From: Verrucomicrobiales bacterium | GTDB lineage: Bacteria; Verrucomicrobiota; Verrucomicrobiia; Limisphaerales; UBA11320 | Assembly (NCBI GenBank): GCA_003452185.1 | Contig: DMJJ01000001.1 | Location: 2,299-7,368, forward strand | DNA length: 5,070 nt | Reading direction: 5' to 3' | Part shown: in pieces, positions 1 through 5,070 of the stretch | How the letters are laid out: each line of letters begins with the position of its first letter | How positions within the stretch are numbered: the stretch's first letter is position 1 | Made by a program: the position numbers and the translations under genes | The notes under the pieces: model-generated | What the model was told of the DNA's origin: nothing | The model's database searches: none | The model's input: only the letters and a program-made list of their open reading frames with translations

Positions 1-678
1 GCCCGCGAGGTCGGGGCGCTTCTCCTCGCCGACATTGCCCACATCGCGGGGCTGGTGGTGGCGGGTGAGCACCCGAGCCCCATCGACCACGCTGACTTTG
101 TCACCACGACCACGCACAAGACCCTTCGCGGGCCCCGTGGCGGGCTGATCCTCTGCCGGGAGAAGCATGCCAAGGAGATCGACTCCCAGGCCTTCCCGGG
201 GATCCAGGGTGGGCCCCTGATGCATGTCATCGCGGCCAAGGCGGTCTGCTTCCATGAGGCGGCCCAGCCGGCGTTCCGTACCTACCAGCAGCAGATTGTC
301 CGGAACGCCCGGGCACTGGCCGACGGGATGAAGCGGAACGGGTTCCGGCTGGTGAGCGGCGGCACCGACAACCATCTTATGCTGGTCGACGTCGGGGCCA
401 AGGGGCTCACCGGTAAGGATTGCCAGCTGGCACTCGACGAGGCCGGGGTCACGGTGAACAAGAACACCATCCCGTTCGAGACCCGTTCGCCGTTCCAGGC
501 GAGCGGCATCCGTCTTGGCACGCCTGCCGTTACCACCCGTGGGATGAAGGAGTCTGAGATGGCGGCCATTGCCGACATGATCAGCGAAGTTTTGATGGAT
601 ATTAAGAACCTTGACGCTGCCCATGTTGTGAGGCAGCGTGTCCGTGAACTGACCGCTAGATTTCCCTTGCCGTATTGA
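1..678 (+). CDS. glyA: Serine hydroxymethyltransferase, C-terminal part (5' end outside window)
   Basis: This PLP enzyme interconverts serine plus tetrahydrofolate with glycine plus 5,10-methylenetetrahydrofolate in the cytoplasm and is the main source of one-carbon units. The frame is open from base 1 and ends at TGA 676-678, giving 225 residues. The family is usually about 415-430 residues, so roughly the C-terminal half is present. Residues 10-14 (ADIAH) carry the Asp that contacts the PLP ring nitrogen and a conserved His. THKTLRGPRGG at 38-48 contains the Schiff-base lysine, K40. The Asp-to-Lys spacing of 29 residues equals that of E. coli GlyA (D200 to K229). ASGIRLGTPA at 167-176 holds the substrate-carboxylate arginine R171. 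No active-site residue in this half is missing. An ATG-like codon at 55 is internal, because the conserved motif starts upstream of it. The gene is followed by rho on the same strand after 172 bp. No clear terminator separates them, so read-through into the rho leader is possible. Confidence 0.97.
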   Translation, partial: AREVGALLLADIAHIAGLVVAGEHPSPIDHADFVTTTTHKTLRGPRGGLILCREKHAKEIDSQAFPGIQGGPLMHVIAAKAVCFHEAAQPAFRTYQQQIVRNARALADGMKRNGFRLVSGGTDNHLMLVDVGAKGLTGKDCQLALDEAGVTVNKNTIPFETRSPFQASGIRLGTPAVTTRGMKESEMAAIADMISEVLMDIKNLDAAHVVRQRVRELTARFPLPY

Positions 679-732
679 GGGGTTGGAAGGTTCCAGCTCC
701 CCGCAGCCGCCGCTCCCCGGACACACCCGGGT

Positions 733-759
733 TTGATCTGCAGCAGTTTCCCCTAATAT
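733..759 (+). promoter_or_regulatory. Possible rho promoter
   Basis: TTGATC at 733-738 resembles a -35 box and TAATAT at 754-759 resembles a -10 box. The gap of 15 bp is shorter than the ideal 17. A shifted -10 reading at 756-761 (ATATTG) gives a 17-bp gap but a poorer box. The patch is clearly AT-rich against the GC-rich surroundings and lies in the only sizeable gap before rho. If real, it would give a 5' leader of about 85 nt. This is inferred from sequence alone and is weak. Confidence 0.3.
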
Positions 760-769
760 TGGATAGAGT

Positions 770-816
770 CCGGGTTTCATCCCCGGGGTGAGCTCGTCCC
801 CGAGCCTTGCCCCGGG
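770..816 (+). promoter_or_regulatory. Cluster of overlapping GC-rich hairpins in the rho leader
   Basis: Several short stems compete for the same bases. CCGGG 770-774 can pair with CCCGG 782-786. CGGGG 784-788 can pair with CCCCG 798-802 around a 9-nt loop. CCCCGGGG 781-788 is self-complementary and can also pair with CCCCGGG at 810-816. Mutually exclusive folds of this kind fit an attenuator or Rho-loading leader. Short GC-rich stems are also common by chance in such DNA, so the regulatory reading is only an inference. Confidence 0.3.
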
Positions 817-850
817 TTTGCATCCCGCAACCTGAGTGATCATTGATCGT

Positions 851-2410
851 ATGGCCAGAGTGACAAAGAAGACCGACAAACCGGGCGACAACGCCCCGAC
901 CCAGAATTCCGGCGGGGGCCAACCCGAGGGAGCCGGGCGGCAGCAGAAGCCCTCCCGCCCCGCGAAGCCGAAACTCGTGCGTCGCCAGCGTCCGGAACAG
1001 CCCGAGCTTCCGCCGATGACCGCCCCCGAGCCGCCCTCAGCCAGCGAGGGGATCCAGCTCGAGCCCCCGCGCCATCCGGTGGAGACCACCACGGACGACG
1101 ACATTCCGGCTCCGAAGAACAGCCAGCCCGCGGGCGACCAGCCCCAGGGGGTCACGCTCAACATCGCCAACCTCCAGGCGATGAGCATGAACGACCTGAA
1201 CCAGATGGCCCGCGAGATGGGCATCGAGAACTTCGGGACGATGCGGAAGCACGAGGTGATCTTCCACATCCTCCAGAAGAATGCGGAGCGCAACGGAGTC
1301 CTCTTTTCCGAAGGGGTGCTCGAGGTCCTGGGTGAGGGTTTTGGGTTCCTCCGGTCGCAGAGCTTTAACTATCTCCCCTGCCCGGAGGACATCTATGTGT
1401 CGCCGTCGCAGATCCGCCGCTTTGACCTCCAGACCGGAAACGTGATCGCGGGTCAGATTCGTCCGCCGAAGGACAAGGAACGCTTCTTCGCCCTTCTCAA
1501 GGTGGAGGGGGTCGACGGCGAGGAGCCTGACAAGGCCAAGGACAAGACCCACTTCGACAACCTGACGCCGCTCTTTCCCAATCGCCGCTTCCTCCTGGAG
1601 ACGGCCCAGGATGAGCTTTCGACCCGCGTCCTGGACCTCGTCTGCCCGATTGGCAAGGGGACCCGCGGGCTGATTGTCGCCCCTCCCCGCACGGGCAAAA
1701 CCGTGCTGATGCAGAAGCTCGCCAACGCGATCCTCAAGAACAACCCCGAGGTCTACCTCTTCATCCTCCTGATCGATGAGCGTCCCGAGGAAGTGACCGA
1801 AATGGAGCGGAGCTGCAAGCCTGCGGAGGTGGTGAGCTCCACCTTCGATGAGCCCCCCGAGCGCCATGTGCAGGTCGCCGAAATGGTGATCGAGAAGGCG
1901 AAACGGATGGTCGAGCACAAGCGCGACGTCGTCATCCTGCTCGACTCGATCACGCGGCTCGCGCGGGCGTACAACACCGTGCAGCCCCACTCCGGGAAGA
2001 TCCTCTCCGGCGGCGTGGATGCCAACGCGCTCCACAAGCCGAAGCGGTTCTTTGGTGCGGCCCGTAACATCGAGGAGGGTGGGTCGCTTTCGATCATCGC
2101 CACGGCCCTGGTCGACACCGGGTCGCGGATGGATGAGGTGATCTTCGAGGAGTTCAAGGGTACGGGTAACATGGAGGTTCACCTCGACCGTCATCTGGTC
2201 GATCGCCGGATCTTCCCCTCGATCAACGTCGAGCTCTCCGGCACGCGAAAGGAGGAGCTCCTTTACCATCCGGACGAGTACAACAAGGTGGTGGTCCTGC
2301 GCCGCGCCCTCACGGGGGTTCCCCCGGTGGAGGCGATGGAGCTGCTGCTTGGGAAGCTGCGAAAGACGCGCAGCAACATCGAGTTCCTGCTCGGGATGAA
2401 TCTCACCTGA
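851..2410 (+). CDS. rho: Transcription termination factor Rho with N-terminal extension
   Basis: Rho is the hexameric ATP-dependent RNA translocase that ends transcription of untranslated RNA. The protein has 519 residues from ATG 851, against 419 in E. coli. Residues 1 to about 104 are rich in Pro, Gln, Lys and Glu and look disordered. The Rho-N helical domain starts near residue 105, followed by the RNA-binding cold-shock-like domain with GFGFLR and DIYVSPSQIRRF. The ATPase domain has the Walker A stretch PPRTGKT at 278-284 (K283 matches E. coli K181), LIDERPEEVTEM, Walker B ending at D365, and the Q-loop stretch HSGKILSGGVDANAL. The conserved GTGNMEVHLDRH and SGTRKEELL follow. All core motifs look intact. 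An in-frame GTG at 836 would add five residues (VIIDR). ATG 851 is preferred, but neither start has a Shine-Dalgarno sequence. It lies downstream of glyA and convergent with gmd. Autoregulation through the leader is plausible but unproven. Confidence 0.98.
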   Translation: MARVTKKTDKPGDNAPTQNSGGGQPEGAGRQQKPSRPAKPKLVRRQRPEQPELPPMTAPEPPSASEGIQLEPPRHPVETTTDDDIPAPKNSQPAGDQPQGVTLNIANLQAMSMNDLNQMAREMGIENFGTMRKHEVIFHILQKNAERNGVLFSEGVLEVLGEGFGFLRSQSFNYLPCPEDIYVSPSQIRRFDLQTGNVIAGQIRPPKDKERFFALLKVEGVDGEEPDKAKDKTHFDNLTPLFPNRRFLLETAQDELSTRVLDLVCPIGKGTRGLIVAPPRTGKTVLMQKLANAILKNNPEVYLFILLIDERPEEVTEMERSCKPAEVVSSTFDEPPERHVQVAEMVIEKAKRMVEHKRDVVILLDSITRLARAYNTVQPHSGKILSGGVDANALHKPKRFFGAARNIEEGGSLSIIATALVDTGSRMDEVIFEEFKGTGNMEVHLDRHLVDRRIFPSINVELSGTRKEELLYHPDEYNKVVVLRRALTGVPPVEAMELLLGKLRKTRSNIEFLLGMNLT

Positions 2411-2441
2411 CAGAAACTCCGGCTCGGCGCCGGAGTTTCTG
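2411..2441 (+). terminator. Perfect 13-bp hairpin directly after the rho stop codon
   Basis: CAGAAACTCCGGC (2411-2423) and GCCGGAGTTTCTG (2429-2441) are perfect reverse complements around the 5-nt loop TCGGC, starting on the base after the rho TGA. The downstream tract (AGGGGTTGTTAGTGTTTTG) is T-rich but broken by G, so it is a poor intrinsic terminator on its own. It may act as an upstream half of a tandem terminator or protect the rho mRNA 3' end. Confidence 0.65.
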
Positions 2442-2467
2442 AGGGGTTGTTAGTGTTTTGCCGATGC

Positions 2468-2505
2468 AAAAGCCCCCGTGGCCGTGAGGCCGCGGGGGCT
2501 TTTTG
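2468..2505. terminator. Bidirectional intrinsic terminator between rho and gmd
   Basis: The arms 2468-2483 and 2488-2503 form a 16-bp stem with a single G-T wobble, closed by the tetraloop GTGA (GNRA type). The + strand continues with a run of five T, then GTTT. The - strand reading leaves the same stem with four T. The genes on either side converge (rho ending at 2410, gmd ending at 2525), so one element can stop both transcripts. Confidence 0.93.
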
Positions 2506-2524
2506 TTTCCGGGGAAAGGGGGGG

Positions 2525-3538
2525 CTACTCTGACAGCTTGCCCTTGCCGGCGAGGTGGTTGCTCAGGCGGAGGACATCGGCATCGACCATGAGCTTGGTC
2601 AGGTCCTCAAACCGCGTCTTGGGCTCCCAGCCGAGCTTGCGCTTGGCCTTGGAGTAATCGCCGATGAGGAGCTCGACTTCCGCCGGGCGGTAGTAGGCCG
2701 GGTCGATCTCGACGTACTTCTTGTAATCGAGCCCCACGTGACCGAAGGCGACTTCCAGAAACTCCCTCACGCTGTGGGTCTCGTTGGTCGCGATGACGTA
2801 GTCGTCCGGCTCGGGCTGCTGGAGCATGAGCCACATCGCCTCCACGTATTCCTTGGCATAGCCCCAGTCCCGTTTTGCGTCGAGGTTCCCGAGGTAGAGT
2901 TTGCTCTGGAGCCCGGCCTTGATCGCGGCGACGGCGCGGGTGATCTTGCGTGTCACGAAGGTCTCCCCGCGCCTCGGGGACTCGTGGTTGAAGAGGATCC
3001 CGTTGCTGGCGTGGAGGCCGTAGGACTCCCGGTAATTGACCGTGATCCAGTAGGCGTAGACCTTCGCGCACCCATACGGGCTGCGGGGGTAGAAGGGGGT
3101 GGTTTCCTTCTGGGGAACCTCCATCACCTGGCCATACATCTCGCTCGAGGAGGCCTGGTAGAACCGGGGCTTGATGCCGGTCTCCCGGATCGCCTCAAGA
3201 AGGCGGATCGCGCCGGTGCCCGTGATGTCGGTGGTGTACTCCGGGCTGTCAAAGCTCACCCGGACATGGCTCTGGGCGGCGAGATTGTAAACCTCCTCGG
3301 GCTGGATCTTGCCGATCAGCCGGGAGAGGGCGCTCGCGTCGCTCAGGTCGCCGTAGTGGAGCTTGAGGGCGGTCTTGTTCAGGTGGGGATCGGAGTAGAT
3401 GTGATCAAGACGTCCGGTGTTGAAGGTGCTGGCCCGGCGGATGATTCCGTGAACCTCGTATCCCTTGGAGAGGAGGAGTTCGGCTAGGTAGGATCCGTCC
3501 TGGCCTGTGATGCCGGTGATGAGGGCGCGCTTTGACAT
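2525..3538 (-). CDS. gmd: GDP-mannose 4,6-dehydratase
   Basis: The enzyme converts GDP-D-mannose to GDP-4-keto-6-deoxy-D-mannose, the branch point to GDP-L-fucose, GDP-D-rhamnose and related sugars for surface glycans. It is a cytoplasmic short-chain dehydrogenase/reductase of the extended type. The protein has 337 residues, typical for the shorter Gmd proteins. The NADP-binding glycine motif GITGQDG is at 9-15, right after the start, which supports the chosen ATG. GIIRRAS (31-37) has the arginines expected for NADP preference, and RLDHIY is at 43-48. The catalytic set is S131/S132-E133 in SSSEMYG and Y155-K159 in SPYGCAK. NHESPRRGETFVTRKI (184-199) and LGNLDAKRDWGYAKEYV (216-232) are hallmark Gmd segments. 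No Shine-Dalgarno sequence is visible. The gene is downstream of a small secreted-protein gene on the same strand. The usual partner for fucose synthesis, GDP-fucose synthase, is not in the window. Confidence 0.98.
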   Translation of the reverse strand: MSKRALITGITGQDGSYLAELLLSKGYEVHGIIRRASTFNTGRLDHIYSDPHLNKTALKLHYGDLSDASALSRLIGKIQPEEVYNLAAQSHVRVSFDSPEYTTDITGTGAIRLLEAIRETGIKPRFYQASSSEMYGQVMEVPQKETTPFYPRSPYGCAKVYAYWITVNYRESYGLHASNGILFNHESPRRGETFVTRKITRAVAAIKAGLQSKLYLGNLDAKRDWGYAKEYVEAMWLMLQQPEPDDYVIATNETHSVREFLEVAFGHVGLDYKKYVEIDPAYYRPAEVELLIGDYSKAKRKLGWEPKTRFEDLTKLMVDADVLRLSNHLAGKGKLSE

Positions 3539-3591
3539 AAATGGTGGGGGTTCGTGGCGACTGCTCGGATGAAATCAAATCTCGTGTTGGA

Positions 3592-3610
3592 GGGCGGGTT
3601 GCCCCCGCCC
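3592..3610 (-). other. GC-rich hairpin between the small secreted-protein gene and gmd
   Basis: GGGCGGG (3592-3598) and CCCGCCC (3604-3610) form a perfect 7-bp stem around a 5-nt loop, four bases beyond the stop of the upstream - strand gene. No T-run follows on the - strand, so it is not a standard intrinsic terminator. It could reduce read-through to gmd or stabilise the upstream mRNA end. The role is an inference. Confidence 0.45.
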
Positions 3611-3614
3611 GGCT

Positions 3615-4079
3615 CTAGTTCTTCTTGTCGGTTGGGGCTGCGGGCTTCGCCGTCTGGGGCTGGAGCGCCGGCAGGGGGATCGGTCGCGGTTGGGTGAGGA
3701 ACGCGGCCTCCAGGACCCCGTCGGCTCCCGAGCGCCCCCGGACCAGCACCTTGGTGCCGGGCTTGAGGGAGGAGAGCTTGACCGGCGTTCCGCCGCTCCG
3801 GTCGAGGGTGGCCGCGGTGCAGCGGACCTGTCGCGTCTCCCCGCGGGGGGTGGTGACGGCGAGGGTGCCGGCGGCGGCGTTGATGCTCGAGACGACCCCC
3901 TGGAAGCTCAGGAAGGGAACCGCGGCATCACCGCCGGGGCTTGCGGTCGGGGGGGGCGGCTTGGCGGTCGAGGGGTCGGCTGCGGGGCTCATCCCGGCGG
4001 CACCAAGCAGCAGCATCACTCCAAGGAGCAGGCCCGGCAGACGGCCGGTGCTGCGTTCGAGTCGGATAGGCGCGTTCAC
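3615..4079 (-). CDS. Small secreted protein with DUF5666-like domain
   Basis: Function unknown. From the GTG at 4079 the protein has 154 residues. Residues 1-33 look like a Sec signal peptide: a basic start (R6, R9, R13), a hydrophobic core (LPGLLLGVMLLLGAAGM, 14-30) and a likely cut after SPA (31-33). A Pro/Ala/Ser-rich linker runs to about 53. Residues 57-129 form a compact beta-rich unit with the pattern GVVSSINAAAGTLAVTTPRG, then VKLSSLKPGTKVLVRG, then GVLEAAFLT. This layout (short strand, sequence-specific turn, then a 'sL.pGtkV.V.G' strand) resembles DUF5666 and other OB-like periplasmic domains. The tail is Pro/Ala/Lys-rich. The frame stays open upstream to an ATG at 4238, but those 53 residues would bury the signal peptide and read like non-coding GC-rich sequence, so the GTG is preferred. 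It lies 76 bp upstream of gmd and may be cotranscribed with it. Gene reality is likely; the family assignment is moderate. Confidence 0.72.
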   Translation of the reverse strand: MNAPIRLERSTGRLPGLLLGVMLLLGAAGMSPAADPSTAKPPPPTASPGGDAAVPFLSFQGVVSSINAAAGTLAVTTPRGETRQVRCTAATLDRSGGTPVKLSSLKPGTKVLVRGRSGADGVLEAAFLTQPRPIPLPALQPQTAKPAAPTDKKN

Positions 4080-4294
4080 GAGTTCTTGCACTGCACAACT
4101 GTACGAGTCCTGCGGCGACGTCCATTTCGCCCCGGGCCACGGGGGGCAACCCCCGGGACGCCGGCGCGACGCACGCGCCATTCTTTCCTCTATAGAGTCG
4201 GTAGCAAGCCGATTTCCTTGACTGTGAGTTTGCTGCAATCGTTTCAGGAGCCGCGCTCATTGATTTTCCACCGGTGCCGATTAACATTACCACG
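4080..4294. promoter_or_regulatory. Divergent intergenic region with putative promoters
   Basis: This 215-bp region separates the - strand secreted-protein gene from the + strand LOG gene and must hold the promoter for each, unless the upstream start of the - strand gene is used. Its right half (4180-4290) is visibly more AT-rich than the flanking genes. It contains a 10-bp palindrome, CTCTATAGAG at 4188-4197. On the - strand this supplies a -10-like TATAGA (4194 to 4189), but no good -35 sits at the right distance. A TTGACT at 4218-4223 on the + strand lacks a matching -10. A G5/C5 hairpin at 4142-4154 would lie in the leader of the - strand gene. Confidence 0.5.
4260..4287 (+). promoter_or_regulatory. 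Possible promoter giving a leaderless LOG transcript
   Basis: TTGATT at 4260-4265 (4 of 6 to TTGACA) and TAACAT at 4282-4287 (4 of 6 to TATAAT) are 16 bp apart. The -10 box ends 7 bases before the ATG at 4295, so transcription would be expected to start at or next to the A of the start codon. This agrees with the lack of a Shine-Dalgarno sequence near that ATG. The match is moderate and unsupported by any other data. Confidence 0.35.
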
Positions 4295-5070
4295 ATGGAA
4301 CGCACGGAACGCCCTCCAGCCGACCCCGAGCTCAGACGCCGGATCCAGGAGCTCATCGCCCACAAGGGCGGGGGCCACAATCCGGACCTCGTGGTGGACA
4401 TCATCGAGAATGCCCTCAAGCTCCTGGCCGACGTCGAGTCGCGTGGCGATGTCCGGGTGATCCAGACCACGGTGCGTGAGCTCCGCTACGCATTTCGCCT
4501 CTTCGCCCCGCATGCCGGCGTCCGCAAGGTGACGATGTTCGGTTCGGCCCGCCTGCAGCCCGCCCGCCGCGAATACCAGGAGGCGGTCTCGTTCGCGAAG
4601 CGGATTGCCGACGAGGGATGGATGGTGATCACGGGGGCCGGCCCCGGGATCATGCAAGCCGGGCACGAGGGGGCGGGGCCGGAGCGCAGCTTCGGCGCCA
4701 ACATCCGCCTTCCCTGGGAACAGAGCGCCAATCCGGTGATCCAGCACGACAAGAAGCTGATCACCTTCAAATACTTCTTCACCCGGAAGCTCACCTTTGT
4801 CCGGCAGTCGGATGCCATCGTCCTCTTCCCGGGGGGGTTCGGGACGATGGACGAAGGGTACGAGGCGCTCACCCTCATGCAGACCGGCAAGAGCAAGCTC
4901 ATGCCGCTGGTGCTGATGGATCGCCCCGGGGGGACTTACTGGAAGACCTGGGACAAGCACATCCGGGAGCACCTGCTCCGCAACCAGCTGATCTCCCCCG
5001 AGGACCTCGACCTTTACCACATCGCCCAGGATGTGGATGACGCGGTGCGGGTGATCACGCGGTTCTATCG
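4295..5070 (+). CDS. LOG-family (lysine-decarboxylase-like) Rossmann-fold protein, 3' end outside window
   Basis: LOG-family proteins hydrolyse nucleoside 5'-monophosphates to base and ribose 5-phosphate; some members activate cytokinins. The substrate of this one cannot be told from sequence. The frame is open from ATG 4295 to the window end (258 residues visible). Residues 1-77 form an additional, mostly helical and charged N-terminal region. The Rossmann fold starts at VTMFGSAR (79-86). GAGPGIMQAGHEGA (114-127) is the first phosphate-binding loop, and PGGFGTMDE (179-187) is the family signature PGGxGTxxE, with the catalytic Glu at 187. TRKLTFVRQSDAIVLF (163-178) leads into it. Short cytokinin-type LOGs have about 190 residues, so this is a longer form with extra sequence at the N-terminus. 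An in-frame GTG at 4274 is an alternative start. AGGAG at 4246-4250 is too far from either but would suit a non-standard ATT at 4259. It is transcribed divergently from the secreted-protein gene. Confidence 0.93.
   Translation, partial: MERTERPPADPELRRRIQELIAHKGGGHNPDLVVDIIENALKLLADVESRGDVRVIQTTVRELRYAFRLFAPHAGVRKVTMFGSARLQPARREYQEAVSFAKRIADEGWMVITGAGPGIMQAGHEGAGPERSFGANIRLPWEQSANPVIQHDKKLITFKYFFTRKLTFVRQSDAIVLFPGGFGTMDEGYEALTLMQTGKSKLMPLVLMDRPGGTYWKTWDKHIREHLLRNQLISPEDLDLYHIAQDVDDAVRVITRFY

Larger units (their letters stand above)
727..819 (+). repeat. Three evenly spaced CCGGGTTT repeats in the rho leader
   Basis: CCGGGTTT occurs at 727-734, 770-777 and 812-819, with start-to-start distances of 43 and 42 bp. 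The last two copies share a longer context, CCGGGTTT followed by CATCCC directly or after one extra G. The first is followed by GATC. The repeats are seen directly. Their function is unknown, and they lie just upstream of rho, a gene that in E. coli controls itself through its leader. Confidence 0.6.

Noticed and set aside
679..702. Imperfect hairpin after the glyA stop codon
   Set aside because: TGGA/TCCA and GGGG/CCCC can pair only with a bulge and a tiny loop, and no T-run follows, so it is not a supported terminator.
1037..2269. Long open frame on the - strand opposite rho (410 codons)
   Set aside because: It lies antisense to a fully conserved rho. Its composition (many Leu, Asp, His, Arg) is what a GC-rich codon pattern gives when read backwards, and there is no recognisable domain.
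2555..3487. Long open frame on the + strand opposite gmd (310 codons)
   Set aside because: It is the mirror of gmd, which has all catalytic motifs on the other strand. The frame shows no domain and is a by-product of high GC.
3596..4152. Inverted 11-base match GGGTTGCCCCC (3596-3606) and its complement (4142-4152) flanking the secreted-protein gene
   Set aside because: Both copies are almost pure G/C inside GC-rich hairpins. There is no target duplication or transposase, so chance is the simpler explanation than a mobile element.
4080..4238. N-terminal extension of the secreted protein to ATG 4238
   Set aside because: It would put 53 atypical residues ahead of a good signal peptide and use up most of the promoter region. 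The GTG at 4079 fits better.
3690..4460. Open frames on the + strand across the secreted-protein gene and the intergenic region
   Set aside because: They show Arg/Gly/Pro-rich low-complexity translations, overlap the LOG start in another frame, and conflict with the - strand gene that has a clear signal peptide.
4244..5020. Open frame on the - strand opposite the LOG gene (258 codons)
   Set aside because: The + strand frame carries the PGGxGTxxE signature and the GAGPGIM loop, so this is a shadow.

Overview
This is an ordinary stretch of chromosome from a high-GC bacterium; third codon positions are mostly G or C in every gene. It holds five protein genes and no RNA genes, mobile elements or CRISPR. 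My best guess at lineage is Verrucomicrobiota or a related PVC-group bacterium. That rests on the long proline/lysine-rich N-terminal extension of Rho, the longer form of LOG-family protein, and the absence of Shine-Dalgarno sequences at most starts. It is an inference from general resemblance, not a database result.

Layout, left to right. (1) Positions 1-678, + strand: the C-terminal half of serine hydroxymethyltransferase (glyA), cut by the window edge. (2) 679-850: a 172-bp leader region ahead of rho, with an AT-rich patch that could be its promoter, three evenly spaced copies of CCGGGTTT and several competing GC-rich hairpins. (3) 851-2410, + strand: transcription termination factor rho, complete, with about 104 extra residues at its N-terminus. 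(4) 2411-2524: two hairpins in tandem between the convergent genes rho and gmd. The second is a textbook intrinsic terminator that would work in both directions. (5) 2525-3538, - strand: GDP-mannose 4,6-dehydratase (gmd), complete. (6) 3615-4079, - strand: a small secreted protein with a DUF5666-like beta-rich domain, 76 bp upstream of gmd on the same strand. (7) 4080-4294: a 215-bp divergent intergenic region. (8) 4295-5070, + strand: a LOG-family (lysine-decarboxylase-like Rossmann fold) protein, running off the right edge and so lacking its C-terminus.

The genes do not form one pathway. glyA supplies one-carbon units and rho is global transcription machinery. gmd makes GDP-4-keto-6-deoxymannose for deoxyhexose sugars, and the LOG protein is probably a nucleotide phosphoribohydrolase. 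The small exported protein and gmd may share a transcript. I found no convincing sign of a new biological system. The points most worth a second look are the repeated rho leader, the extended Rho N-terminus, the possible leaderless start of the LOG gene, and the small secreted protein beside an isolated gmd.
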